Assembly (NCBI GenBank): GCA_006503535.1
Contig: QYRS01000006.1
Location: 1,984,001 to 2,048,000, forward strand
DNA from: Arthrinium phaeospermum
Taxonomy: Eukaryota; Ascomycota; Sordariomycetes; Amphisphaeriales; Apiosporaceae
Length of the DNA stretch: 64,000 bases
Direction: 5' to 3'
Part shown: piece after piece, positions 46,596 through 57,995 of the stretch
How the letters are laid out: every line of letters begins with the position of its first letter
Position numbering within the stretch: the first letter of the stretch is position 1
Made by a program: the position numbers and the translations under genes
Notes under the pieces: model-generated
What the model was told of the DNA's origin: nothing
Databases searched by the model: none
The model's input: the letters and a program-made list of their open reading frames with translations, nothing else

Positions 46596-48797
46596 TCAGA
46601 AGGCGGAAGTGGGATCATCGAGCATGACGGCACCGCTCGACAGGCGGGCGTCTTGCATCTGCTGCAGACTTGATAGGTTGTCCTGTAGTTGTCGCATTTG
46701 CTCCATTAGAGCCTCTGTTTGGCGCTCCTGGGCATCAAGTTTGGCTTTCAAGTCTTGGTTTTCGACGTGAAGCTTTTTGACCTCGACACGGAGGTCCTCG
46801 TCATCGGCCTTTCGCTTCTCGCCAACTACAACGTGCTCGGCGGTTTCCATAGTGGCGATACTCTCGTGATCATCGGCGCCCATGTCTCCAACAGCTGCGC
46901 CGTTGGTGAACACGTCGCAGATGTTCGTTTAAGTTCTCCAGTCGCGAGAAACCTTTGCCGCTGTAACGCTTGCAGTTCGGGTGTGGACAGTTCAATGGGT
47001 TCTTCGGGCCGCCGTGTTTGCCGTGGACTTCGCGCTCGTGTCGCAAAAGACCCCCCGAGTAGGTAAACCCAGGCAGCTTCTCGCATCCCTCAACAGCGCA
47101 TTTATAAGGGCGATCGTGTTTGTCCATGTGCTTGCTGTTATCCAAGTTAGTTAGTATCACCACTACAGCAGGGCCTACAGATTTGCATGTGCAGAACTTA
47201 CCTCCATTCGCACTTGCGCCCGAACTCCTTCACATCCTCGGTACATTCCGGGAAGTTGCAGATGTATTTGCCGTTCCCGTTCTTGACAGCTTGTCGGTCG
47301 GGCTTCGGGATCGCCTTGGTTCGTGAGGTAGGAGCGTCGGCCGGCTGGGCGGAATCACTTTTGGGCGCCGACAGGACAGGCTGCGGTGAAGTGGGAGGCA
47401 GTGACCCAAAATGGTGGTGCGTCGGGCTGTCCGGCAACAGGGTCAATCCAGAGACAGGGTCTTCTTCGAAAGGAGAGCTGATGCCATCATTGCCAGAGGG
47501 ATCAGAGATGTTGGGATACGAGCTGCCGAGGCTGAAGTCGCGGGGCTCGAAGCCTACAACACTCATTGTGAATTTGTACTTCTTCAGTCGCTGGTTGTAA
47601 GGTCGGTTGGTACTGAAGACCTGCATAAACTCAAGCCGGGCCTTCTCGCTGTCGCGCAACTTCACGCTGAGCTTGTAAAGCCGATGAGATACAATAGGGC
47701 CGTTCAAGATCGTGTGGGCCGTGTACCGGATTCCCTTCGCACGCAGGGCTTCTTGTAGGGCATAACGATGCTGCTCTACGTCTCGATGACCTGTACCATC
47801 ACGCGGAAAACAGTCAGCACGCAGCCTAATATATGGAAATCATACAACAAGATATAAACGGTCTGGGTCGTTCGGGTTGCGTTGGAGTCCCACCGGCCAA
47901 ATGCGAATGCGATCGGCCAGCACGGGAAAAAAGGCAGCAGCAGCATGCACTTGGGGATCGGCTAATGCAGGAGAGTGACGCGCGAGCCACAACCAACCAA
48001 TCATGTCGGCTGCGCCACAACACCTGGGCTGAGGCTGGGCTGCTGGGCTGCCGGGCATTGCTGCTGTGTGCAGCACCCAAATTTAGAAACGCCAGTGTGG
48101 CTCATCTGGCCCATGGCGCCTCCGGCCAGGCAGCCCTCGAGGCGGCCTGAATTCATCAATAAATGGAACGAAGCAATGCATAACTTACCAGGTATATCTT
48201 GGGCAGGCCGTACTTCAATGGCGTAAGTCCAATTATTATCCTTGGGGATGAACCGCTCGGAAGAACCTGCTTTATATCAAACCTCTGTCAGTACAAATGT
48301 GCACACCAAATCATAGTATCACTGCCTGGTGGCGGAGTAGCATGACTGTTTTCTAGGCAGAATGACTCACACTGGCTAAGTCGAGGGCCAATCACTCGAC
48401 GTTGGGGACTGTTGAGAACCCTGGAAAAGTCCAAAGGGGTGCCTGGTACCGTGATACCATCGCTTGTGACGGTGGGCGCGGGTGATGGCATACCAGGCAT
48501 ACCCCCATAACCCTCGTACGTGAAGGTGCTGCAGCCTAGGCCCAAGTTTGGGTCAGAGTTGCCTCCCGTCGGATCGATCACACTAGGCGAGATATACTCC
48601 TGCTGGGAATAGTCGAGGTGGGTGCAGTCCTGGTGGGGGAGGTAACCATGAGTGCCTCCCATGGCTTCGCCGAATGCAGACATCGCGTCACCTTCCAAGT
48701 CCAAGTCCAGGCCCAAGTCCAAGAACGCCTGGCCGGATGCCATGTCGGATACTGTGTCGCCATAGCTGTTGTAGGGCGGCGTAGGATAATTATCCAT
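46596..48797 (-). CDS. C2H2-type zinc-finger transcription factor, with one frameshift
   Basis: Putative nuclear DNA-binding protein, about 543 aa if the frame is kept. Exons 48797-48371, 48266-48189, 47790-47202 and 47134-46596; intron 2 is long (398 bp). The start MDNYPTPPYNSYG is the first ATG of the frame. Residues 1-140 are acidic/aromatic and may activate transcription. A conserved middle (DNNWTYAIEVRPAQDIPG, then YKLSVKLRDSEKARLEFMQV) precedes the fingers. Finger 1: CNFPEC...CEWSKHMDKH; finger 2: CAVEGCEKLPGF...LLRHEREVH; a third element is CPHPNCKRY...LNEHLRRVH. A C-terminal coiled coil follows (EDLRVEVKKLHVENQDLKAK). Between LRRVH and NGAAVGDMG (near 46905) the frame shifts (one base too many or two missing); without correction the protein stops at 46870. 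No intron fits there. Confidence 0.72.
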
Positions 48798-50987
48798 ATT
48801 GGGCTCGGGAGAGTCCACCTGGGCGAGCGCTGTCTTCGAGTGGGCATCTACCAGAGGCAGAGCGATAGGAGGCAGTGACTTGAGGCCGTGTCTTCTCAAG
48901 ACGCCAACTTCCTATCCAAAGTGTATGTGGAAGTGAAACAACTGATAGCCAACAATGGCTGGCCCGGCGTACGATCAGGGCTTTTCTCCTCTTGCGTGAA
49001 GGCCAGGAGAATCTGGGTATGATGTAGATATGAGGGCCGAATACTCAAGTACTTGGCCGACCAACAATTCACAGTAGGTGTTATCGCAATTCAAACACCA
49101 ATGGATCGCTTTGTTTACGTCAAACAACCCGGCAACCGAAGTCCTTAGGGATCGAGAACAAACAGGTTGTCTCGAATCGATTCGGAGACCTTAGATGATT
49201 TGTTGAGTTTCACCTCGAGCCTTCCTGCCTCAGTTCAAGTGCCCTTTCGTCTTATCTGAAGCAGGAGTCAATCGAAACCTTTTGGAAGCATTCGGCTACC
49301 ACCCTCATTCGACTCAAAGTCAACCAACCGACCCTCATCTCGAAGCGCCGTGGTCTTCCAGAATCCTCATAGAATGAGAAAGGCTACGCTTCCGTATTTG
49401 AAAAACAATTGCAGCAACTGCAATCTCGTCAGAACCCATTGCGAGATCCCCAAGCGTTGACAATGGGCTTTGGGCGCCAGCCCCCCTGAGAAGGACCATC
49501 TCTCGCTGGTTCATAGTTGTTGTCTTTAACATTATATTTTCCAGATGGGGATCCATATCACTTAGCTTGTAAGACTTGAGACTCGCTTGTAATCAAGTGA
49601 CGAAGCCTAACTATCTGTACCAGTGATAGCCTCAGCAACCAGAATTGCTGCGACCAGTGGGGGTTCTTTTCCCCCTTCGATGAAAGCTCGATGATATATA
49701 GTTTCCATTGTACCTCACGAATAGGAATATATTGATTTGCTATCAGTTTCTCATCGTTCAATGTTGTTTGGGTCCTGTAGCCGATTCGACCCATACCAAG
49801 CGTCGGATTACTGGCGTTTCGGGGTGTTGTTCGATGAAGTTCCCAGTGTACAAACGCATGGTTCCGTCTACCATAAGGATTCCGAGGCGTAACTAAAATG
49901 ACGGGCAATAATGGCCACTGGTAAAAGGCCACCGTTGTCTGCTCACATAGCAATGAATGTTGCGTAGGTTCCAGTGAGAATGACATCGATCAATTGCTTC
50001 CATCCGCAGTATGTATTGGAGGCCTCCGTGACGTAGCAACTCGACGTCGCAGATGCCTACCAAATCGAACGTATAGTGTGTTGGGCGCCACAGCCCTGAT
50101 TCGGTCTTCAACGAGTCGATTCTCGAGCTCATCAATTCCTGGGGTATACTAGAAGGTGGCTAGGAAATATATAGAGTCTAAATTCAGAACCACAGTGGAA
50201 GCTGATGATCTCGAACGAAGCAAACCACCCATTGACTGTCTACAGACAGGAGACAACACGTAGACAACGGGAATGAAGCCCAATGGCGTTCTTGAAGGGA
50301 GAATTTATCATTGATGACAATTTTGCTCGATAAGTCTTTCCGTCTTTGTTTTAAGAGAGGGGAAGCAACGGTAAAATTCCAGCCGATCCTTGTGTCGCGC
50401 CAGGCACCAAGGCATTCAGCGGCAAAAAGGTGCCTGTCATGTCAGGCTCTCTCATCTTGCCTGCTCTTTGCAAACACCAAACAAATCAGATTTGGACATT
50501 TCTGACAATGAAACCACACATGCATTGTTTGATGCCATTGGAACGTCCAAGGATCTCTATGATGATGCACCACCGACTGGTTCAGTCAATCGAAAAGCGT
50601 AGCGCCATAGCAGCTTCAATTGATCCGTCTATGTTTGGTGGCATCACACAGCACCTGTCCTGGCCGGCGCGCCATTCAAGGACTATGGGACTTTGTTCTC
50701 TAGAATGGAATGTGTTGTTGCGAAAGCGAAAGCGACTTCTTCGCGGTCCTGTATCCTTTGTTATCCATTCAATCAAATCCTCTTTTTGATTGCACATCCG
50801 TCCCAGCAAGCAGATGCGTCGAAGGATTGCTCCCAAGCTACATACCCTACTACTGGCCGTAATCTGTACAATCCTGGAGTCTTATTAGTGACAGCCCTCT
50901 ATATGAGCCAGAAACATGAAGCATCGATGCTAAATGTAAATGTGACGAGCGTGTCTTGACATAGAGAAGAGACAGGACTACTTCACC
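48798..50987. other. Intergenic with unassigned frames
   Basis: 2.2 kb without a recognised gene. Minus-strand frames 50135-49893 (80 aa) and 49986-49558 (142 aa) overlap and might be pieces of one decayed gene, but show no domain. The promoter of the zinc-finger gene lies at 48800-49400. Confidence 0.35.
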
Positions 50988-52057
50988 ATGGATCGGGCGC
51001 AATTTAATTGCGTCACGTCGGTACTGAGAGACCTGACACTTGGAAAACGCCCCAGAATCGACGACCTACCTACGCTGCTCAACTTGCATCAGGGCCGGTT
51101 CGTGGAGGCCGATGGAAACAGGGTCACAGTCTATTTCCATCCTAATATTATTCACGTTCCCAGTGCGGAGCAACAAAGATCGCGAAATTTGCAGCCGGCA
51201 GTGGTCAAGATATTGAGGCAAGCCAAACAGGATTTGAGGCGAAAATGGTTTATTCTTCGCCAGACATATCGCGACATGACCGAGCAGCAGGACCCCCCTG
51301 ATGGTATTGAATACGGTGCTTGCCGGTTTCTCTTTTTTATTCACTCGCATCGCATCGATACGAATAGGTTCCCCTTCCAAAACACGGTTTATACGGTCAG
51401 CATCTGGGACCGGGAGGTGAGTGTGTCCCTTCGCGAGACTATCGCTTTCCCTTTTTGGGAGACTTTTCAAGATGGGTTGAAGTTCTGCCTAGCAATAACT
51501 AATCTGATCGAGTAAAGTGGGATGAGCTCATTTGGCATGATGTCTACCCCGACGGACGCAACGACCGCCGCGAGGCCATACACTGGTTTTGGACTCAAGC
51601 CACTACCAACTTCCTACCAGCCCACCTCTTCGCCGCCCCTATGGGCAGAAACACCGCCGACCCCAACCGGCCTGGGAGCATTCGTTACAGGACGGTCTAC
51701 CACACATGGGAGCACCTTCCACTCTTACCCCCACCGCCTCGCGACACCATCATGTTCGTTCTCGCCACCGCCATGTTCCACATGAACGAAGCGACCTACC
51801 AGGACCAAGTCATCATGCCCAAGACCTGGGACCACGTTACGGGACACAGTGCGGAGCTCATCCCTCGTCTCGTCTTCTGCGGCTTGGCGATGTGTCTCGA
51901 ATCCGAGCACGGGCCGGACGGTACGCCAGAGAGCCAGCAGCGCTTCCTCCGGGAGTTCGGAGTTGCCAAGCGGCTCGAGTGGCTAAGGGCCGGATTGCGG
52001 TCCCACATCCACCGGGCAGGCTGGCCGGCTCAGCATTCAGATGCTCTAAGGCTATAG
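50988..52057 (+). CDS. Hypothetical protein, two exons
   Basis: Unrecognised protein of 322 aa. Exons 50988-51416 and 51518-52057; the 101-bp intron has a GTGAGT donor, an ACTAATCT branch site and an AAG acceptor, and joins SIWDRE to WDELIWHDVYPDGRN without a stop. The sequence is rich in aromatic and basic residues (RRKWFILRQTYRDMTEQQD, HWFWTQATTNFLPAHLFAAP). No signal peptide or clear membrane helix, although DTIMFVLATAMFHM is hydrophobic. No catalytic motif seen. The good coding pattern over both exons supports a real gene; function unknown. Confidence 0.6.
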
Positions 52058-52548
52058 TCCCCCACGTGGGGTGGGAGCAGACCATCCCCCCTTTCCCTCT
52101 TTTGCCGGGCGCAAGCCATGATTGCCACCCATGGACAACGGTGTGGGGAGGGGGGTTAGTCTGCCTTTGGCTATGAACTGGAAATGTAAATGGACGGCAC
52201 GATATCCTACAATTTTACTTTCGGGTGGAAAGGCATGTTGCCACCCCGTTTGCAAATCGTCTACAAGAAGATACTTGAATATGAGGGATGGCACATTTCG
52301 TGGATGTTTGGACGTCTGATAACCCAGTGTTATGGATTCGATTGTTAGCTCTGACTGCCAACTCTTCATGTCGGTCTATTAACAAAACAGAAACATATTA
52401 TACTATAGATGGCTTGGATCGCTCAATGGAAACAGAAACATAAAAAACAAGAACACGCACACGTCAAATCCAGCCAGCAGCCGTCCATACTTACCGAAGC
52501 AAGGCAGCTAACATGTACCTACCCAGCGAGCCCTCTTTCTTAGCAACC
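52058..52548. other. Intergenic, convergent gene ends
   Basis: Short 3' flanks of the hypothetical gene (plus) and the C48-like protease gene (minus). Nothing coding seen. Confidence 0.4.
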
Positions 52549-53922
52549 TTACTTCTTTTTAAACAGCAATTTTTTGATCACACGTTTTTTACCCGATGTC
52601 GTGTTCGTATTCTTTGTCGCGGCGTGGGGGTGCGGTCCTGTCGCGGCTCCGGTAGCGGACACAGCCTTGGTCTTCTGCTTCTTCGTGGGGCTTCCTTTCA
52701 CCACTCCATAGTCGCCGCTGCTATCGTAGTCGTCGTCGTCGTCGTCGTCGGGTCGGCGCCGTTTGGTCGGCGCTTTCTTCCCCTTCCCCTGCAGAGTTTT
52801 GCTGATCTTGTTCCCCAACCCTTCCAGGAACGTTGTCTTCTGCTGGGTCGAAGTCTGCGGCTGCGGCTTCCCCCCTCTCGTGAGGCTGAACTCGGTGGGA
52901 TCGGGCCCGACCGCGAGAGCCTCATAGTCATCACTGTCGACGGCGATGTCGGTGGTCCTATCGACTATGGCGACGGCGAGGCGCGCTTTGTATTCGAGCT
53001 CGCGCACCAGCGTTAGACCCACGAGGCCCATCATCTCGCCTTGAAATTGGCGAGGGTCAAAGTACTCTCGGGCCGGCTGCCACAGCGCCGCGTCGTTGTA
53101 CGCATTCGGCCCGCTCGGCAGATACAGATCGGCGATGCGGTCGATCAGGATGCGATTGAGGTTGGCCGCGTACACGCCGCACGAGTAGCTGTCCCGCTGC
53201 CTTGGAAACCAGAAAGTGCGGTCGATTTTGCCTCGGGCGATGGTGCAGCCGATGGACCGGAGGACGCTACGCAGGCGGGTGTACACAAACTGTATGGTAT
53301 CGTTGCTTTGGAGGGGGTCCAGGACGGCGATGTGTGCTACACGGTTCCAGCGGCCGTCCTTGCCACGCTGCTTGTGGATCAAGCTGCTTCCCCAGTGGCC
53401 CCCGGTGTTCCAGTTGAAAATGCTGTACTCACGCTCGAAGAAGTTACCGAAGAGCCTCGTCTCGGTGATGGGGTCGGCCTTGATGTTGTTCATGATGTTT
53501 TTCCACCCCGCGCCGCTGCCACGGTTGAACAACTGATGAAACTCCAGCTCGTGGGGCGTGAGATAGTCGATCTTGTCTTCGGCCGAGGGCGGTATGAAAT
53601 CCAGCCAGTGCTTCGTGGGGATTACGATCGAGGCGGCCAAAAGCTGGCCTCTCGAGCTATGTTGAAGATTATTCAAGCCCTGTACGTAGGACATCAGGTT
53701 CGGGTCCGCTATGGCGATGTTCTTGTAATCGGTGAGGCCAGACTGCCCTGCGGGAAGACTGAACATGGCTTCATAGACTGACTGCCGAAAATCGAACGTG
53801 CCGTCGCTGAAGACCCGCGCATGGCGGAGGGAAGTGGGAATGAGAGAATCCTGCTTGCTAATCTCGTCAGCGGGAAAGTCGGGCGTTCCATCCGCAACCA
53901 CGGCTCCTGCAGAAGCGGCCAT
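52549..53922 (-). CDS. Ulp1-like cysteine protease (C48 family), intronless
   Basis: Probable SUMO/ubiquitin-like-specific cysteine protease, 457 aa. The catalytic set is complete and in order: H176 (GGHWGSS), D202 (VLDPLQ), Q242 (FPRQRD) and C248 (SYSCGVY). The catalytic fold covers about residues 70-265. The C-terminal 150 aa are of low complexity: a poly-Asp run encoded by a GTC (GAC) repeat, basic clusters (PTKRRRPDD) and a very basic end KKRVIKKLLFKKK, a likely nuclear localisation signal. The ATG at 53922 (MAASAGAVVADG) was chosen; the frame runs slightly further but without ATG. It is not clearly orthologous to Ulp1 or Ulp2. Ulp-type proteases also occur in some eukaryotic DNA transposons, which should be kept in mind. 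Confidence 0.78.
   Translation of the reverse strand: MAASAGAVVADGTPDFPADEISKQDSLIPTSLRHARVFSDGTFDFRQSVYEAMFSLPAGQSGLTDYKNIAIADPNLMSYVQGLNNLQHSSRGQLLAASIVIPTKHWLDFIPPSAEDKIDYLTPHELEFHQLFNRGSGAGWKNIMNNIKADPITETRLFGNFFEREYSIFNWNTGGHWGSSLIHKQRGKDGRWNRVAHIAVLDPLQSNDTIQFVYTRLRSVLRSIGCTIARGKIDRTFWFPRQRDSYSCGVYAANLNRILIDRIADLYLPSGPNAYNDAALWQPAREYFDPRQFQGEMMGLVGLTLVRELEYKARLAVAIVDRTTDIAVDSDDYEALAVGPDPTEFSLTRGGKPQPQTSTQQKTTFLEGLGNKISKTLQGKGKKAPTKRRRPDDDDDDDYDSSGDYGVVKGSPTKKQKTKAVSATGAATGPHPHAATKNTNTTSGKKRVIKKLLFKKK
52729..52750. repeat. GTC trinucleotide repeat inside the protease gene
   Basis: Seven GTC units on the plus strand, read as GAC (Asp) in the gene. It makes a poly-Asp run whose length could vary between strains. 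Confidence 0.8.
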
Positions 53923-54299
53923 ATTGAACAACTTCTCCGTCTTGTGACAATGTTCAAAAATAAAGAGTAAGTCCTGGCGTGATTTCGAAGGTCTACAAGG
54001 TTGTTAGGCTGTCGGGCTGGTGGTTGCGAACATACTCTGAGTCAAGGGGGCAAGGATCGCGTTGTGTAGCCTCTTATAATTGTTCGGATGTGTGCAGTCT
54101 GCTCATACTGCTAAACAAATTCTTTGCTTCTTTCGTACAAAAGACACATCGAGTTAACAATGGACACTGTTAAGTATCTAAGAACTCTCACACGATCTAT
54201 TGTTCTCATATGCTCTAAAACAAAAAGAGTCCAAACATCATCGGGAAATTCAAAGCACTAAACAAAGCCATTGTAAAACAATCAACGAGTTCAAATCTG
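53923..54299. other. Intergenic
   Basis: 377 bp upstream of the protease gene; no gene seen. It should contain that gene's promoter. Confidence 0.4.
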
Positions 54300-54717
54300 T
54301 TACTTGGGTTTCTGGGAAAGCACTTGGGGCTCTATGTGACTGCCCTTATTCGGCACATCAGTGGCTTCTACTCCTGCAGAGCATACGTCTTCAGGCTCAC
54401 TCTCCTCGCAAAGCTCCAAGTAGAAGGCAAACAGGAACCCGGCCAAGGCCTTGCTCATTTCGTGCCACGCCATGTTCTGGCCTACGCAGGTCCTGGTCTC
54501 CATCGAGGAGGGCTGCAAGCACTCGCGAATATCGTCGCGGTATGCGGGGTGGTCGTCGAGCCACCGCTCCGGGACGAACGCGTCTAAGTTTAGAGCCAGT
54601 GAAGTCAGCAAGTGGATGTAGAGTAAGGGAATAGACTGCATCGCATGCAAGATATATGGCCGGTAACACGGTAAGACTCGTAAGGACACCCTCTACTGAA
54701 AGATTTGACCCAAGCAT
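54300..54717 (-). pseudogene. Cytochrome P450 relic with a large internal deletion
   Basis: The N-terminal part (54717 to about 54602) reads like the anchor and hinge of a P450 (LPAIYLACDAVYSLTLHPLADF). It runs directly, in another frame, into the haem end of a P450: FVPERWLDDHPAYRDDI, then SMETRTCVGQNMAWHEM and a final LELCEE. About 350 residues between them, including the I- and K-helices, are missing. The haem loop keeps the Cys and downstream Gly but has lost the usual Phe and first Gly of FSxGxRxCxG. It cannot encode a working enzyme. It is unrelated in detail to the intact P450 at 30.6 kb, whose loop reads FGHGRYMCAG. Confidence 0.65.
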
Positions 54718-55633
54718 GTTCAAGGTAGTCGTCGTGCCCCCTGATGTTGATCGAAGCTTAGGCGATAGGCCTAGGTTGGTAGAAATTCAGCATCTGACGA
54801 ATTGGAGTGTGTTTAATCCCGTGGAGCCTCGAGGAATAATGCTAAGAACATGGTCGAGAACCAGAGCTCTGTACTGGGGAAACGTAGCAATGTGCACTTC
54901 GTCGAGAGAAGAGGCAGGTGTTTCTCAGCTCTTGGCGTCCCGGGATTGTTGAAACCAAGCGTGGGGCAGCTGAACCGCTGATTGGAGAAGAAGCTCAAGG
55001 CCCGTCTTCCGGTGATCGTGACGAATTGACGACCTTTCCAGACTTTGATCATGCAGTAGATTGGTCGGAGATAACAGTTGAGTACGGCTATTGGTTCGTA
55101 CACCGGCTGCATATCGACTCCATGATCTTCTTCAAGGGTTCCGGGTTAACGTGAGTATGTAAATGAACCTCGGCCTCAAGTGCTGACGTGAGAACACCAA
55201 CCACCACAACTGGGGAAAAGGGAAAAGACGCAAGCGAGAGCCGGAAAAGGGCGACTTTTTGGTGAGCCTAGAACCACCCCGCCAACCTGCCCGCCAAAAA
55301 CTTGGTGGAGCTACGGCGGCACGCACCCACTAAAATGCCTCTTAGACGGTTCGATATCGGTTTCGTGCGAGCAATTTTCAGACTAACGAAAAGATATATT
55401 CAGTCCTCACACTCGCCCTTCTCGACTCTCTCGTTTCCGCCCTTCTCTCTTGCGCAATTTGTTTGAAGTATATGCCTCACTCTTCACTCGCTATTTGTTA
55501 GCACTCACCGTTTGGCTGCAATTTCAAATTCGAGCACCGAGACACTCACTCGCAGCCGTTGGAACTGATAGGCGCCACTGGCAACGCCTGAAAAGACTAG
55601 AAGTAGGCACTTCCATTGCTTCGTAGTCAAAGT
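54718..55633. other. Intergenic, promoter of the Dal5-like permease
   Basis: 916 bp without a recognised gene; C/T-rich tracts at 55400-55460 are typical of fungal promoter/leader sequence. Confidence 0.4.
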
Positions 55634-57370
55634 ATGGCTTCCCCTCACTTGGGGCCAGATGACGATGGCACCAAACACCCTCACGAGACCCGTACCAATC
55701 CTGCCGCACTGACAGACCCGGAAGCTGGCGAGGATGATGGCCAACTGGCTTACAGTGTCGAACGGGTCGAAAAGGTGTACCAGAAGATTGATCGGCGCAT
55801 TATTCCAGGTGAGTTCCCAGTCCGACAAGGCAAACGAGCAAACGAACTCTTGTAACTGAAACGGTCGACAGCATTCTGGATTCTCTATTTCCTATGCTCC
55901 GCCATTCGTTCCAACATCGGCCTGGCCCAGACCATGAATGCCAATGTCGGCCACGATCTCAAGACGGTGCTTCACCTTTCCCCGAAAGACCTTTCACTTG
56001 CCCTCGCTCTCTTTTATGTCGCATATGTCATCTTTGATTGTCCTTCCAACCTGGTCATGAGTCGGCTCAGCCCTCGAGTCTGGATGGCCCGCATCGTCTT
56101 CGCCGTGGGCGTGATTGGAATGTGCTTTACCGCCGTTAAGGCTGCCTGGAGCCTAAAGTGAGTCCGGGATACCCGCCCCCTATTCTCTCATATCATTCTT
56201 ACCTATTATAGGCTGCTGCGTTTCCTGCTCGGTGTAGTGATCGCGGGCATGTGGCCGGGAATGTCCTACTACCTGACGCTGTTTTACCCACCATCTCGCA
56301 CTGGAAAGCGCATCGGCATGTATTTCACCGCAGCTCAGGTCTCGGCAGCCGTGGTCGGACTTGTCTCGGCTGGTTTCCAGCTCATGGATGGGCGTCACGG
56401 CCTCTTTGGATACCAATGGATGTTCCTGGTATATGGCATCCTTGCTGTTGCCCTAGGATTTACCCTGCTTTGGTGGCTACCCGATCGCCCTCTGCCACCA
56501 GGAGTGGCCCGTGAGCACAAGGGGCTTGCGAAACTGCTCCCTCCGACCCCTGAAGTCCTCAAAGGCGAGGATGCTCTCATCCATTACGAGGACCTCAAGC
56601 GTGTCTATCATCCTAGGCCTTGGGCCGTAAAAGACCTGCTCTATGTCTTGATTGACTGGAGGCTCTGGCCGCTGACCATGATGTACTTTGGTGTTGTTGG
56701 TGTTGGGATCGGCACTCAGCTTTACGGTACGGTCATCATTTCCGGCATCAACCCGAACTTCACTGGAGTCCAGCTCAGCTTGCTGTTTGCTCCCATATGG
56801 ATCATGGACTTGATTGCCATCCTTCTTGTCACTCCTATCTCTGACCGATTCCATCGTCTGCGTCCTGTTTTCTTTTCAGCCGCCACTTGCATTCAGATTG
56901 CCGGTCTGTTGACGGTCACTTTTGCTCCCCAGTCAAACCCATGGGCCCGCTACGGAGGGCTCCTCATGGTAGGCTTCGGACTCGGCCCCACTGTTCCTAT
57001 CTGCATGACTTGGACCAATGAGATATTCCAGCAGCGTCATGGTGAAGTTGGCGTGGCTGCGGCATCGGCCTTGGTGTCTGGACTGGGCAATCTGGGAAGT
57101 GTTACCACTACCTACGCATTGTATACTGGATGGCCCGAGGACGCCCGCCCAGGTCCCCGCCAGTACCGCAACAGCAACCTGGTCATGATTGGCATTCTGT
57201 GTGTGAGCATTCTCAGCAGTGCCGTCATGTACTTCGCCGTTAGGATCGTCGGGAACAAGCCCAGCCGTAAGATCAACAGCGACGGAGAAGACAGCTTTGT
57301 CGATGGCGCCGCCCGGCGTGAGCAGCAGCAGCGTGGGTTCGCCGGCCTGCCCTGGAGTAAGAAGACCTAG
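55634..57370 (+). CDS. MFS permease of the anion:cation symporter (Dal5/Tna1) family
   Basis: Plasma-membrane uptake carrier for small organic anions (family members move allantoate, nicotinate, pantothenate or similar), 539 aa. Exons 55634-55808, 55872-56157 and 56212-57370. Family features: EKVYQKIDRRIIP before helix 1, then the loop 2-3 stretch VIFDCPSNLVMSRLSPRVWM, LRFLLGVVIAGMWPGMSYYL in helix 4, FYPPSRTGKRIGMYFTAAQV, a long central loop (YEDLKRVYHPRPWAVKDLLY) and TPISDRFHRLRP in loop 8-9. Twelve hydrophobic segments can be traced. The start at 55634 is the first ATG in frame. The substrate cannot be deduced. Confidence 0.92.
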
Positions 57371-57662
57371 TTGGGATTGCACGAATAAGCCCCCCTGGGC
57401 ATGGTGCACGGGTCTTCGATCTTCAACAATCAGCGGCCCCCGTCTGTCATCGCCTGAGAGCATCGCAATTCGATTCTCCTGCCTACGTCGCCAGTCCAGG
57501 AAAACAGGTAGCTCTACCTGTCATCACGCTACCATCTAATGTTTTGATCTTATTTCATTCTTGCGGCACTTTATAGACACGTCATCTATTTACTTCACCC
57601 CATCAAGCGTTTAGGTACGCTTTTCATCCGAGGACCAGCATTGGATACAGCTGGTCCTTGAC
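57371..57662. other. Intergenic, 3' flank of the permease
   Basis: Short stretch without a gene leading into the 26-bp repeat cluster. Confidence 0.4.
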
Positions 57663-57995
57663 AGCGACAGTGCTGCTACGCCATCGCTGAGAACGGCGTT
57701 TTTGGACTTGAGCGGACGGGGCAGGGGCGAAAATGCTAGAACGCTATCGCCTACCTGCCCCCGTCTTTATACGCGGATATACCAAGTATATCAAACGAAA
57801 AAGGAGATTGGTTTTGGTTTTGATTTTGAATTTTCTCTGCAATTGATACCCCATTTGAGTTTGAATGCGCTGTCATTCGAGGTTGTTTTCTTCATGAACG
57901 GAAAACTCGACCGGCGACAGTGCTTTTACGCCATCGCCTGGGACGGCGTGTTGCGGCCGAGGCGGGACCGGCGACAATGCTGCTGCGCTATCGCT
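57663..57995. repeat. Four degenerate 26-bp repeats forming two 80-90-bp modules
   Basis: Units at 57663-57688, 57726-57751, 57914-57939 and 57970-57995 share the pattern GGCGACARTGCT-N2-TACGCYATCGCY. The unit ends (GGCGA/TCGCC) are complementary, so each can form a small hairpin. Units 1-2 and 3-4 also share similar spacers (ACGGCGT...CGG), so a module of two units and a spacer appears twice, 188 bp apart at the nearer ends. Differences are mostly C/T and A/G. Not CRISPR: spacers are related and the host is a fungus. Confidence 0.6.

Noticed and set aside
49558..50135. Overlapping minus-strand frames that might be a decayed gene
   Set aside because: No domain in any frame and no splice solution that joins them.
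57663..57995. Regularly repeated 26-bp units, considered as a CRISPR-like array
   Set aside because: Only four units, related spacers and a fungal host; a transposon or regulatory repeat is far more likely.
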